From NCBI RefSeq assembly GCF_900177425.1, contig NZ_LT840184.1, forward strand, positions 1,267,487 to 1,331,486: 64,000 nt of DNA. Direction: 5' to 3'. Under the pieces are notes generated by a model that saw only the letters and a list, made by a program, of their open reading frames with translations, ran no database searches and was not told the DNA's origin. The position numbers and the translations under genes are program-made. Positions within the stretch are counted from its first letter, which is position 1. Each line of letters starts with the position of its first letter. This document shows positions 16,917-24,780 of the stretch, piece after piece. The stretch is from Paenibacillus uliginis N3/975 (GTDB lineage Bacteria > Bacillota > Bacilli > Paenibacillales > Paenibacillaceae).

Positions 16917-18212
16917 TCAGCTATTGTCTGTCTGTTCGAACAAGTCTGCTTTATGATTGATATAGTGTAATATCTCATTCGTATGCTGGAGATGCGACTG
17001 ACTCATGGAGACAATAGAGGTATCAAGTTGCTGAACGATCGGCTGCAGACGGCGGCTATGGCTAGAATACATATATCTGGAGAGACTCTGCCGGATTCCT
17101 TCCAATTCAGCGTGACACTGCTGGGCATTTAACTTCCACCGTTCTGCGACACTACGAAGCTCTGCTGGCGTAACCTGGATTGTTCCTGCGGATGCTGATC
17201 CTGCAGCTGCGGATACAGATGCTCCAGCGGCAAGAGACATTTTTTGAAAAGCAGTCAATGCACTTCCAACTCCGCTAATCATATCCTTCACCTCATCGAA
17301 GAGGTTGAAGGAAGAAGGGATTCGTGGTGAATCCACGGGTTCGCCAGTTTTTCCATCAAATACTGGATTGGAAATATATCCATCTTTAAAGTTGTAGCGA
17401 TCAAGATGATGATAGTTGGGTCCGTCCAAGGTGTTGTAGGCTTTTTCTTTAATACCGACACCATCGTTAGCATCTTTATAGTTGGAGTCAATATAATAGG
17501 TCGAACCTACATGGCCTTCATAACCGCCAAATTCACCACTAGCAATAATGTCTCCGGGATGAGCGAAATTGATAATCTGGGAGTCAAAATGACCCTCTTC
17601 CGCTTTTCTTCTAGCGTCTGGGGTCAGACTACCCACAACCGAAGGTGCACTGAAGGTAACGGCATTCATTCCTGTATAGGCCGATGCATATTGAGCATTT
17701 GCTCCTCCCAAAGAGTGGCCGGTCAAGGTGAAGTTAAGGTGCTCGTATTTGCTCTGCATTTCTTTAGCGTAATCCTCGGCTTGATAGAGCTGATTTGTTC
17801 CTGGGAACTGGAAGAATTTATCTACTTCTTTTGAAGCTTCGCCCATCCAGTTATTAAGTTGGGTTATACCTACGGCATCTTCAAATTTAGTAACCTGTTC
17901 ATCCCAAGGAAGCTTAATTTCTGTCTTTCTGTTTATTTCACCAAGACCGATATCGATATCGTTTAAAAAATCAGGCCCGGAGCGACTAAGCTCTGCGTCT
18001 CCTTCTGTTCCTCTAAAAGCTATTACTGCCTGATTTGTTTCATGATTTACGAAAGTAACCGCATCAAATCCGGAAAATGCTTTGCTTTCAGTATCTTCTA
18101 ATACCTTCCATCCTGGAAGTTCTTCAAGTTCTTGATCCTTTTCTAGATCATCATAGGCTGAGCTGGACATTAATTTGTACGTCTCATCATCGATTCTGGA
18201 CGATGTAGTCAA
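16917..18212 (-). CDS. Class 3 lipase with C-terminal helical domain; candidate reverse-orientation T7SS toxin (TslA-like)
   Basis: 431 residues from TTG 18212 (GGAGG 8 bases upstream). Residues about 35-290 form an alpha/beta-hydrolase lipase: AVIAFRGTEG strand, nucleophile Ser in FTLTGHSLGGANAQ (about residue 167), Asp in NFAHPGDIIASG, and His candidates near GHVGSTYY and YHHLDRYNF. There is no signal peptide. Residues about 310-431 change to an Ala/Gly/Ser segment and long helices (VAERWKLNAQQCHAELEGI, then TSIVSMSQSHLQHTNEIL) like an ESX/LXG helical stack, here at the C-terminus. Together with a WXG-like partner and DUF1433-like lipoproteins, this matches the described TslA-type phospholipase toxins. 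No secretion machinery genes lie in the window. Confidence 0.75.
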   Translation of the reverse strand: MTTSSRIDDETYKLMSSSAYDDLEKDQELEELPGWKVLEDTESKAFSGFDAVTFVNHETNQAVIAFRGTEGDAELSRSGPDFLNDIDIGLGEINRKTEIKLPWDEQVTKFEDAVGITQLNNWMGEASKEVDKFFQFPGTNQLYQAEDYAKEMQSKYEHLNFTLTGHSLGGANAQYASAYTGMNAVTFSAPSVVGSLTPDARRKAEEGHFDSQIINFAHPGDIIASGEFGGYEGHVGSTYYIDSNYKDANDGVGIKEKAYNTLDGPNYHHLDRYNFKDGYISNPVFDGKTGEPVDSPRIPSSFNLFDEVKDMISGVGSALTAFQKMSLAAGASVSAAAGSASAGTIQVTPAELRSVAERWKLNAQQCHAELEGIRQSLSRYMYSSHSRRLQPIVQQLDTSIVSMSQSHLQHTNEILHYINHKADLFEQTDNS

Positions 18213-18230
18213 GTTACGTACCTCCAGAAA

Positions 18231-18629
18231 TTATTTTTTTTTGATAAACGGTTCATAACCTTTGTCTCTTATCGCTTTAACGAGGTCTGGGCTCATAGCG
18301 AAATTTGATGTTTTATTCGTTTTGTAATTGACAGTAATATTGAAATATTGATCTTTACTTCCGATTACGTTTCCTTTCAATCTGACTTCGTCGGCTATAT
18401 ATGCTGGAAGTATTTTTTCCTCCGTAATTTCAACATCTAGCTCATACTTATCTTTTAAATGCTTGATGGCGGTAGCTTTGGCTTGATCAATGATTTCGGC
18501 CTCTTCTCTATTACCATTATTAGCGTTATTGTTTTTGTCCATTTGTTGACATCCTCCAAGCAATATAATAATAACGAGAAAACCAAGTAGCGCTATTAAT
18601 GATCGAGATCTAGCTTTAATAACGTTCAA
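18231..18629 (-). CDS. DUF1433-like lipoprotein, copy 2, probable lipase immunity protein
   Basis: The only intact copy of four. It has an N-terminal basic stretch (KARSRS), a hydrophobic helix, canonical lipobox LLGGC, then about 105 residues with AIKHLKDKYELDVEIT, a beta region, and the complete tail KGYEPFIKKK. It lies 18 bp upstream of the lipase start. As a membrane lipoprotein it could neutralise a phospholipase from outside, the role shown for TilA in the TslA system. The start is uncertain: AAGGGG is followed by TTG (18629) with no spacing, and the position where copy 3 has ATG reads GTT-ATT. A further TTG at 18656 is another option. Confidence 0.7.
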   Translation of the reverse strand: MNVIKARSRSLIALLGFLVIIILLGGCQQMDKNNNANNGNREEAEIIDQAKATAIKHLKDKYELDVEITEEKILPAYIADEVRLKGNVIGSKDQYFNITVNYKTNKTSNFAMSPDLVKAIRDKGYEPFIKKK

Positions 18630-18673
18630 CCCCTTCGAAGTTTGCTGAAAAAACAAACAAGATTGTGGTACCC

Positions 18674-19071
18674 CTAAAATTTATTTTTTTCGATAAACGG
18701 TTCGTAACCCTTGCCTCTTATCGTTGTAACCAGCTCCGGGCTCATGCCGAAATAAAATACTTCGTTTTTTTCGTAATTCACACTAATACCGAAATTTTGT
18801 TTTTTACTTCCGATCACATGTCCTTCCAATATGACTTCGCGCCAGCTATATATGATGGAAGCATCTTTGATTGCGTTATCTCGACATCCAGCTCATACTT
18901 ATTTTTTAAATGTTTGATGGCTGTAGCCTTGGCTTGATCAATGATTTTTTCCTCATTGCTGCTATTTTTGGTCGAGGTCTTGTTAGCTATGGATTGGTAT
19001 CCTCCAAGCAATAATACGATTACGAATAAGCCAAGAAATATATTTATGGATCGAGATCTGGCTGTAATCAT
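18674..19071 (-). pseudogene. DUF1433-like lipoprotein, copy 3, frameshifted
   Basis: It starts well: AAGGGG, six bases, ATG 19071, ITARSRS and a hydrophobic segment. The lipobox Cys is Tyr (LLLGGY). After MLPSYIAG the sequence CTTCGCGCC replaces CTTCGTC of copy 1, a net +2 bases near 18840, giving a frameshift and early stop. The remaining C-terminal half is preserved in another frame through FGMSPELVTTIRGKGYEPFIEKN to TAG at 18674-18676. It is the first gene of the locus in transcription order. Clearly non-functional as a lipoprotein. Confidence 0.8.
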
Positions 19072-19111
19072 GATCAACCCCTTCGAGGTAACCTGACTTA
19101 GGTTATGATAA

Positions 19112-19140
19112 ATAAAAATCCAATAATTGGATGTGTTCAA
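19112..19140 (-). promoter_or_regulatory. Candidate promoter with perfect palindrome for the lipase/immunity operon
   Basis: On the minus strand TTGAAC (19140-19135) and TTTTAT (about 19117-19112) are 17 bp apart. The spacer holds the perfect palindrome ATCCAATAATTGGAT (19118-19132), a plausible operator. It lies about 45 bp upstream of copy 3. Confidence 0.4.
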
Positions 19141-19214
19141 CCTTGAATTCTACAATCTGAAATTGTTTATTTCTATAGGAATAGATGCTCAAATAAATAC
19201 AGGACTCAAGCGGG

Positions 19215-19290
19215 GACTTCCTTTTTTAGGTTATTTTTACAACTTTGGACTCATGACAAAATACTCAGTTTCTTTTTTCTCTGTTTTTTA
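19215..19290 (-). pseudogene. Fourth, highly degraded DUF1433-like 3' remnant
   Basis: The minus-strand translation gives TEKKETEYFVMSPKL followed by stops, which aligns with YEKNEVFYFGMSPELV of copy 3; flanking sequence is too decayed to align. It suggests the immunity array once had at least four members. The 19141-19405 interval holds nothing else that I can support. Confidence 0.45.
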
Positions 19291-19380
19291 CGTGTTAGTT
19301 GTATTTATGTGTAAGGATCAAATCCATTGGCTAGGATTGTCTTTTCAAGCTCTGAAGGGTAAAACAATAAATAAAATAAA

Positions 19381-19417
19381 GAAGCCTCACGCTGTCTTTC
19401 GATCATCACGAGGCTTC
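19381..19417 (-). terminator. Intrinsic terminator of the DUF2062 gene
   Basis: GAAGCCTC (19381-19388) and GAGGCTTC (19410-19417) flank a 21-base loop, followed on the minus strand by TTTATTTTATT. The stem overlaps the end of the coding region. Confidence 0.6.
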
Positions 19418-19960
19418 TTCATCTTTAATTTGCTCTACTTGGGCACGTTTCCTTTTGGATGTTCTTTTTATCTTTAAGAGTAGGGGTTTACGGTAGTAAC
19501 ACAATAACAGACGGAATATAAAATAAACTACGACAGAGGATACAAGACTATTTACAATAGATCCGATTAGGAAGTTTAAGCCCATATCGCCGAGTTTGCT
19601 AAAATAATCGGCTAGGACGGAATACTTTCTATCCGGAACAGGTATATGGATTACATCTTGGAGTTTGATAGGTGTCGTAGAAGAGAAGAGATGGCTGACC
19701 AGGACTCCGATTTTATAATTAATGAAAAAAAGCAGAGGCCAGAGCAATTGGCCGATGGATGCGGCAATTACAGCGGCTGCCATATTGCCCCGAACCATCC
19801 GGCTAAATGCCATGGCAATTAATATATCGATCCCAAAGGTAGGGTACCAGCAAGGAAAAAAACCGGAAGAAAAACCGATAGCAATTTGATGGTCGCTGTT
19901 TTTCATACGAAGCAGCGATAAAAAGTAATATTTAAGTGTTCTCAAGAATTTTCGAAGCAA
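19406..19960 (-). CDS. DUF2062 membrane protein
   Basis: 184 residues from TTG 19960, supported by GGAGG nine bases upstream. An upstream ATG at 20071 is rejected because it lies in the arm of a hairpin. Hydrophobic helices alternate with the DUF2062 core: IAIGFSSGFFPCWYPTFG near residue 28, a long hydrophobic segment to residue 80, and a second pair at about 120-160. The C-terminus is basic. DUF2062 proteins are small inner-membrane proteins of unknown role, sometimes linked to polysaccharide or glycosyltransferase genes. None is adjacent here. Confidence 0.75.
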   Translation of the reverse strand: MLRKFLRTLKYYFLSLLRMKNSDHQIAIGFSSGFFPCWYPTFGIDILIAMAFSRMVRGNMAAAVIAASIGQLLWPLLFFINYKIGVLVSHLFSSTTPIKLQDVIHIPVPDRKYSVLADYFSKLGDMGLNFLIGSIVNSLVSSVVVYFIFRLLLCYYRKPLLLKIKRTSKRKRAQVEQIKDEEAS

Positions 19961-20040
19961 TTGAAGTTTCCTCCAGAAGTTGCAGAATGGCAGGCATGGA
20001 TCATTGCATGATGAAGTGGCTATACAGAACGCAGACAGAA

Positions 20041-20069
20041 GAAGGGGCCGTGTTGAACGCGGCCCCTTC
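20041..20069. repeat. GC-rich hairpin between DUF2062 and padR
   Basis: GAAGGGGCCG (20041-20050) and CGGCCCCTTC (20060-20069) are perfect inverted repeats with a 9-base loop. T-runs are poor on both sides, so it is a weak terminator at best. Confidence 0.6.
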
Positions 20070-20197
20070 ATTAAATATTGCCTTATTTATAGTATACAGG
20101 ATCGTTAAAACAAAAGATATGTGACACAGATATTACTTTGACACGCATAGTTATATGTGTTAAGTTGTACTCATCCCAATATGAGGGAGGAAAACAG

Positions 20198-20545
20198 ATG
20201 ATTGAGTCATTACATAACAGCGACCTGGTTCGCGGTAATATTGATACGTTTATATTGAGGGTGTTAAAAGACGGAGATAATTACGGTTACCAGATTATTA
20301 AGGAAATATCTTTACGCGGCAACAATCGCTTTGAGCTGAAGGAGCCCACCTTGTATTCAAGTCTAAGAAGATTGGAGAAGCAGGGTTTCATTACTTCCTA
20401 TTGGGGAGAAGAGACGCAAGGAGGACGGCGCAAATATTATACGTTAACGGCGGAGGGGCAGGACAGATTCACTCAGAATTGGGAAGAGTGGAAGGCAGCG
20501 AGGGAAATTATTGACGTCCTGATTGGTTATGGAAAGGAGCAGTAA
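20198..20545 (+). CDS. PadR family transcriptional repressor
   Basis: 115 residues from ATG 20198, supported by GAGGGAGG. The winged-helix PadR domain covers nearly the whole protein: LVRGNIDTFILRVLKDGDNYGYQIIKEI, LKEPTLYSSLRRLEKQGFI and GGRRKYYTLT are the family signatures. Its stop is directly followed by the ATG of the HAAS protein, and the next gene overlaps by 4 bp, so the three form one operon. PadR/HAAS-domain pairs are a common self-regulated arrangement in Bacillales, where the HAAS protein can modulate the repressor. Confidence 0.92.
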   Translation: MIESLHNSDLVRGNIDTFILRVLKDGDNYGYQIIKEISLRGNNRFELKEPTLYSSLRRLEKQGFITSYWGEETQGGRRKYYTLTAEGQDRFTQNWEEWKAAREIIDVLIGYGKEQ

Positions 20546-21220
20546 ATGATGACAAGCAGAAATGATTTAGAAATTTTTGTTGACCGTTTATTTGCGAATC
20601 ATAGAAAGACCAGAGCCGTATTAGATCTCCGAAACGAAGTTCTTAGTAATTTGGAGGCTAAAGTAACGGATTATATGGACAACGGAATGGAGTATCAGCA
20701 TGCTGTTTGTCTCGCCATAGAGGATATTGAAGCGATTGATAATTTAATTGATGACAACCAGAAGATATATATTAACCATTTCCGGTATGACATGACGCAG
20801 AATGTGCTCTTATACACGTTGATTGCCTGGATTCTAACCATTCCGCTACGGCTTATGCCGATGGGCATGATGGCTAATAACTTGCTTATTTTACTGATCG
20901 TACTATCAGGGATATTCTTCTTTCTGTCCCGCAGTAAAAAGGATGAGCAACGGACGGCTATGATCAATACGGTGAGAGTAAAGAGATTGAGTCGTGTAGT
21001 GTGGATTATTTGGGGAATATATGCTGCCGTAATTACGGCTTATACGCTGATGACTCGATTTGGCAGTGATTTATGGTTCGGACGAAGTATCCGGATTGAT
21101 GGCCCTTATGCTTTTTACGTTATCGTATTGGAGATTGTCATCCCACTGATCACTGTAATCATCCCACTGCTGTTTCACAAGGCGGACCGACTTATTCAAA
21201 AGTATGAGGTGAGTGAATGA
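20546..21220 (+). CDS. HAAS signalling-domain membrane protein
   Basis: 224 residues. Residues 5-75 resemble the HAAS / permease-prefix domain (FVDRLFANHRKTRAVLDLRNEV, then AIEDIEAIDNLIDD), which is usually found next to PadR regulators. Four hydrophobic segments follow at about 90-110, 113-132, 153-175 and 188-210. AAGGAG lies upstream, overlapping the padR stop. It ends with ATGA overlap into the DUF4825-like gene. The membrane part has no transport motif; it is probably a sensor or regulator of the PadR protein. Confidence 0.75.
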   Translation: MMTSRNDLEIFVDRLFANHRKTRAVLDLRNEVLSNLEAKVTDYMDNGMEYQHAVCLAIEDIEAIDNLIDDNQKIYINHFRYDMTQNVLLYTLIAWILTIPLRLMPMGMMANNLLILLIVLSGIFFFLSRSKKDEQRTAMINTVRVKRLSRVVWIIWGIYAAVITAYTLMTRFGSDLWFGRSIRIDGPYAFYVIVLEIVIPLITVIIPLLFHKADRLIQKYEVSE

Positions 21221-21795
21221 TGAGTAAGAAAAACATATGGATTCTTATTCTGCTCATTATTGGAATCGGAGGCATCATTGCCATTGAAGGGTATGCCAAG
21301 CCGAAAGCAAGAGAGCAGGCAGCACAGTATGAAGCGGAACAAAAAAGTCCTTATACTCACGATATATCGCGCTCTTTGAAGTTTAGAAGCAAATACATGG
21401 GTAACGCCGGGAATATTATTAATCTCAACAACTCTCTCCCGTATAGCGATATGAACAACACATTCCAGCTGTATCCTGATGAATTGACTGCGGAATTGAA
21501 ATATAAAGTTTTATCGGCTGAGCTTGAAACTGCGAAGCTACAGGAAATGCTCTTATATGTTGCTACTGCGAATTTTGTAATGATTGATAACTTGCAGGCA
21601 CTGCGCTTGACGTTCGAAGATGCCGTCTTTACGATTCAGAGAAAGACAGTCGAGGAATGGTATGGTGGAGAGGGAAGTCTGGTTTTATTGCAAAATAAAC
21701 AGAACTGGCGTGAGCTCGTTCAAGACAAAATGAAGGATCGAGAGTTCACTCAAAAGTTTAATGATCAATTGGTGAAACGCGAAGCAGTTCAATAA
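21217..21795 (+). CDS. DUF4825-like membrane-anchored protein
   Basis: 192 residues with one N-terminal membrane helix (IWILILLIIGIGGIIAIEG). The outer domain pattern, FRSKYMGNAGNIINLNNSLPY followed by LQLYPDE-type strands and a late MIDNLQALRLTFED-type segment, fits DUF4825. It overlaps the HAAS gene by 4 bp and is the last gene of the padR operon. The DUF4825 role is unknown; location suggests an envelope sensor. Confidence 0.65.
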   Translation: MMSKKNIWILILLIIGIGGIIAIEGYAKPKAREQAAQYEAEQKSPYTHDISRSLKFRSKYMGNAGNIINLNNSLPYSDMNNTFQLYPDELTAELKYKVLSAELETAKLQEMLLYVATANFVMIDNLQALRLTFEDAVFTIQRKTVEEWYGGEGSLVLLQNKQNWRELVQDKMKDREFTQKFNDQLVKREAVQ

Positions 21796-21829
21796 CGTTG
21801 AGTAAGGTGATGTAAGCTTCGGGGTTGGA

Positions 21830-21866
21830 AAAACGGCTCGCAAGGGTTTCAATTGCGAGCCGTTTT
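21830..21866. terminator. Bidirectional intrinsic terminator
   Basis: AAAACGGCTCGCAA (21830-21843) and TTGCGAGCCGTTTT (21853-21866) form a perfect stem with a 9-base loop. It lies between the convergent padR operon and the MFS gene. Confidence 0.85.
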
Positions 21867-21872
21867 TCTTTA

Positions 21873-23036
21873 CTATTGTGTTGTCCCGCCCGCTCTTACA
21901 CTGCGGCCATACTTGAGGGTGAGTGCCACACCGAATAGCATACCGATAAACGACATGACGGAGACGGATAAGTACAGCGTTTGTCCGCCAAAGGCGTTAT
22001 AGATAGCTCCTCCTGCATACGATGCAATGATGCCAGAAACCCCAAAGAACAGGAGAGCCAGAACGGTCTGGCCTGTTGCACGCCACTCCTCGGGAACGAT
22101 CCGGTACAGATACTGGATTGCGGCCGAGTAGAAGATTGGAAAAGTGAACAGCTGCAGAACCTGCAGGTAGGCGAGTACATAAGGATCTGTAACCCATGCC
22201 GATATGAAAAACCGCAGAAAATAAAAGGCACCAGCTATCGTAATGATGATAAGTTCTTTTCCTTTCCGAAGCCACCAGAAGCTTAGGGCAAAAATCGCAA
22301 TTTCGCTCCCAGCAGCGATAAACCAGGCTTGCCCGACTAGCTCTGGACTTCCTCCCAGCTCCTTGATATAAACACCGAGGAACGTGTCATTCATTCGTGC
22401 AGGAACGGAGCTGATGAAGACAAGCACGAGGAACAGCAAGGTCTCTTTGTTGCTCAGAAATTTTTTCAGACTGCTAAGAGAAACCGGCTTTCCTGTTACC
22501 GGAGCATCGGGCATTCCTATAATGATGATAAAGCTGATAAGTCCGATTCCAGCGAACAGATAGGCAAGACTGTGGGCACCCATATAGGACATGAAATAGC
22601 CAGAACATAGCGCCATGACGCCATAGCCGAGTGCACCATATGTACGAATGGAGCCGTAGCTGATTCCGGCAGCCTCCGATACGCGAAAGTTCAAACTTTC
22701 TGTTAAGGGATCAATCGGCATCAGGAAAAAATATAACAGCATGGCGAATATAATGAGTATGGAATAGCTGCTTGATGCATATAGCAAGTATCCGATTATG
22801 CTGGAGCAAATAAGCAGTAGAAGGAGAACCTTCCGGACCGTTTTGGTCCGGTCACTGATCATCCCCCATAATGGCTGGGCAAATATCGTTATAATACCGC
22901 CGCTGCCTACGATAAATCCAATTTGCGCTGGGTTCAATCCTTGCTCAGCTAGATATACGGGTAGAAAGGGAATGAAAATCGCCAGCAGTGCAAAGTATAA
23001 GAAGTTGAATGCTCGTAATGATGTGGTTGCTTTCAT
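21873..23036 (-). CDS. MFS transporter (LacY-like MFS_1 family)
   Basis: 387 residues with 12 predicted membrane helices. Family features include FLPVYLAEQGLNPAQIGFIVGSGGII at the start, GMISDRTKTVRKVLLL (loop 2-3 A-motif variant), and RTYGALGYGVMA after helix 4. This set is typical of the HcaT/LacY-like branch, which imports aromatic acids, sugars or nucleosides by proton symport. It is alone on the minus strand between a terminator and the divergent fabV gene. The substrate cannot be read from sequence. Confidence 0.85.
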   Translation of the reverse strand: MKATTSLRAFNFLYFALLAIFIPFLPVYLAEQGLNPAQIGFIVGSGGIITIFAQPLWGMISDRTKTVRKVLLLLLICSSIIGYLLYASSSYSILIIFAMLLYFFLMPIDPLTESLNFRVSEAAGISYGSIRTYGALGYGVMALCSGYFMSYMGAHSLAYLFAGIGLISFIIIIGMPDAPVTGKPVSLSSLKKFLSNKETLLFLVLVFISSVPARMNDTFLGVYIKELGGSPELVGQAWFIAAGSEIAIFALSFWWLRKGKELIIITIAGAFYFLRFFISAWVTDPYVLAYLQVLQLFTFPIFYSAAIQYLYRIVPEEWRATGQTVLALLFFGVSGIIASYAGGAIYNAFGGQTLYLSVSVMSFIGMLFGVALTLKYGRSVRAGGTTQ

Positions 23037-23312
23037 AAAATGTCCATTACCTCACTTGTTAGATTTGGAGGGGATTTATCCGTTGGCTTTTTCAAAAGTG
23101 ATTAATATGTCTGCATATGACATGATAACATGGTTTTAGATTTCTATGCAGATTATCACTCCACATCTCGGCAAATGTCCAGTAATACACTAAAATCGCA
23201 ACATTTTCGCTATGAAAGGTTTTCGTTTTCGAAAAAATTGTTAGAATAGGAATAGCAGGATCTCAAGAATAAGAAAGATATCATTCGATTTAAAGAGAGG
23301 AATTTTAAACCT

Positions 23313-24503
23313 ATGATTATTAAACCTAGAACACGCGGTTTTATTTGTACGACCGCCCATCCGGAAGGCTGCGCTCGTCAGGTGCTGGAGCAGGTGGAGT
23401 ATATTAAGTCCAAACCTGAGATTAAAGGTCCTCGCAATGTTCTCGTCATTGGTGCTTCAACGGGGTACGGTCTTTCAGCGCGTATCGCTGCGGCATTTGG
23501 GGCGCACGCCAACACGGTTGGGGTGTATCGTCCGAGCCAGGCAACCGAGAAGAGAACAGCATCAGCCGGATGGTACAATTCAGCTGCGTTTGAGAAAGCG
23601 GCGAGGGAAGCCAACCTTAAATCATTCAGTGTAACCGGAGACGCGTTCTCCGATGAGACAAAACAAAGAGTGATCGAGCTGATCCGAAGTGAACTGGGTC
23701 ATGTGGATCTGGTCGTGTACAGTGTGGCATCGGCTCGACGCACAAATCCGAAGACTGGAGAAGCTGTAAACTCTGTTCTTAAACCTATTGGAGCGACGTA
23801 TACGAACAAAACGGTCAATTTCCATACTGGGGAAGTAAGTGAAATAACGATCGAGCCGGCAACGGAGCAGGAAGTTCGTGACACGGTTGAGGTTATGGGA
23901 GGCGAGGATTGGGAAATGTGGATCCATCAGCTTCGCGAAGCTGGTGTGTTGACAGATAACGTCAAAACGATTGCATACTCCTATATCGGATCGGATATCA
24001 CACAAGCCGTTTACCGGGATGGCTCAATCGGACAGGCGAAGGATCATCTGGAGGCGACAGCTCAGAAATTGAATGAGGAGCTCTCAGACGGTGGAGGCCG
24101 AGCATTCGTATCAGTCAGCAAAGCACTGGTAACGCAGTCCAGTTCAGCGATTCCTGTTGTTCCTCTCTATGTGTCTGCCCTTTATAAGGTCATGAAAGAG
24201 AAAGGGCTTCATGAAGGCTGCATCGAACAGACCTACCGGTTGTTTACAGAGCGTTTGTACTCCGGTCAAGAAACCCCGGTCGATGGGAAGGGCCGCATCC
24301 GTATTGATGACTGGGAGCTCCGCCCGGATGTGCAGGAAGAAGTGATCAAGTTGTGGGACCAGGTGAGCAGCGAGAACATTCATGAGCTTACGGATCTTGA
24401 AGGATACCGTCGCGAGTTCTTCCAGTTGTTTGGTTTTGAAACCGAAGGCGTGGATTATGACGCGGATGTGAATCCGGTTGTGGACATACCTGAAGCACGA
24501 TAA
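23313..24503 (+). CDS. fabV: Enoyl-[ACP]/trans-2-enoyl-CoA reductase FabV
   Basis: 396 residues, the normal FabV length. It opens with the family signature IIKPRTRGFICTTAHPEGCA and has the NADH Rossmann motif NVLVIGASTGYGLSARIAAAFG. The catalytic Y-x8-K motif is YRDGSIGQAK (Tyr about 235, Lys about 244). It reduces enoyl-ACP in the last step of fatty acid elongation, or enoyl-CoA, using NADH in the cytoplasm. Family knowledge: FabV enzymes are poorly inhibited by triclosan. It is monocistronic, with a strong terminator downstream and GAGAGGAA before the ATG. Confidence 0.95.
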   Translation: MIIKPRTRGFICTTAHPEGCARQVLEQVEYIKSKPEIKGPRNVLVIGASTGYGLSARIAAAFGAHANTVGVYRPSQATEKRTASAGWYNSAAFEKAAREANLKSFSVTGDAFSDETKQRVIELIRSELGHVDLVVYSVASARRTNPKTGEAVNSVLKPIGATYTNKTVNFHTGEVSEITIEPATEQEVRDTVEVMGGEDWEMWIHQLREAGVLTDNVKTIAYSYIGSDITQAVYRDGSIGQAKDHLEATAQKLNEELSDGGGRAFVSVSKALVTQSSSAIPVVPLYVSALYKVMKEKGLHEGCIEQTYRLFTERLYSGQETPVDGKGRIRIDDWELRPDVQEEVIKLWDQVSSENIHELTDLEGYRREFFQLFGFETEGVDYDADVNPVVDIPEAR

Positions 24504-24533
24504 GCTATTCACAACAGCAGCAAGTTATAAGGC

Positions 24534-24573
24534 GAGGAGATCCCGAATGATGCGGGATCTTCTCGTTTTTTTT
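24534..24573 (+). terminator. Intrinsic terminator of fabV
   Basis: GAGGAGATCCCG (24534-24545) pairs with CGGGATCTTCTC (24553-24564), followed by GTTTTTTTT. Confidence 0.9.
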
Positions 24574-24780
24574 GTATCGCCAACTTTATTCGGGCAGATA
24601 AATAAGTTTCGAGAATTTTAAAATCAATAATGTGTTATATGGTTGACGATCTATCCGAGCCGGATTATTATTATCGTGACTGGAGTAAATAGGTTGATGA
24701 ATTTAGAAAAGAACAATTTTGATCATGAAATATGCTCGTTATACGCCAGATATTGACGTTATATGAGGAGCATTAATCCA

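Noticed and set aside
19127..19477. 116-codon plus-strand hydrophobic ORF
   Set aside because: It is antisense to the degraded DUF1433-like remnant and to the end of the DUF2062 gene; the hydrophobicity comes from A/T-rich antisense codons, and no ribosome site is present.
20060..20071. ATG at 20071 as start of the DUF2062 gene
   Set aside because: It lies in the arm of a GC-rich hairpin; a GGAGG site and the family alignment support TTG 19960.
24640..24693. 17-codon ORF (MVDDLSEPDYYYRDWSK) upstream of the ROK gene
   Set aside because: It looks protein-like but has no ribosome site and no partner; too short to support.
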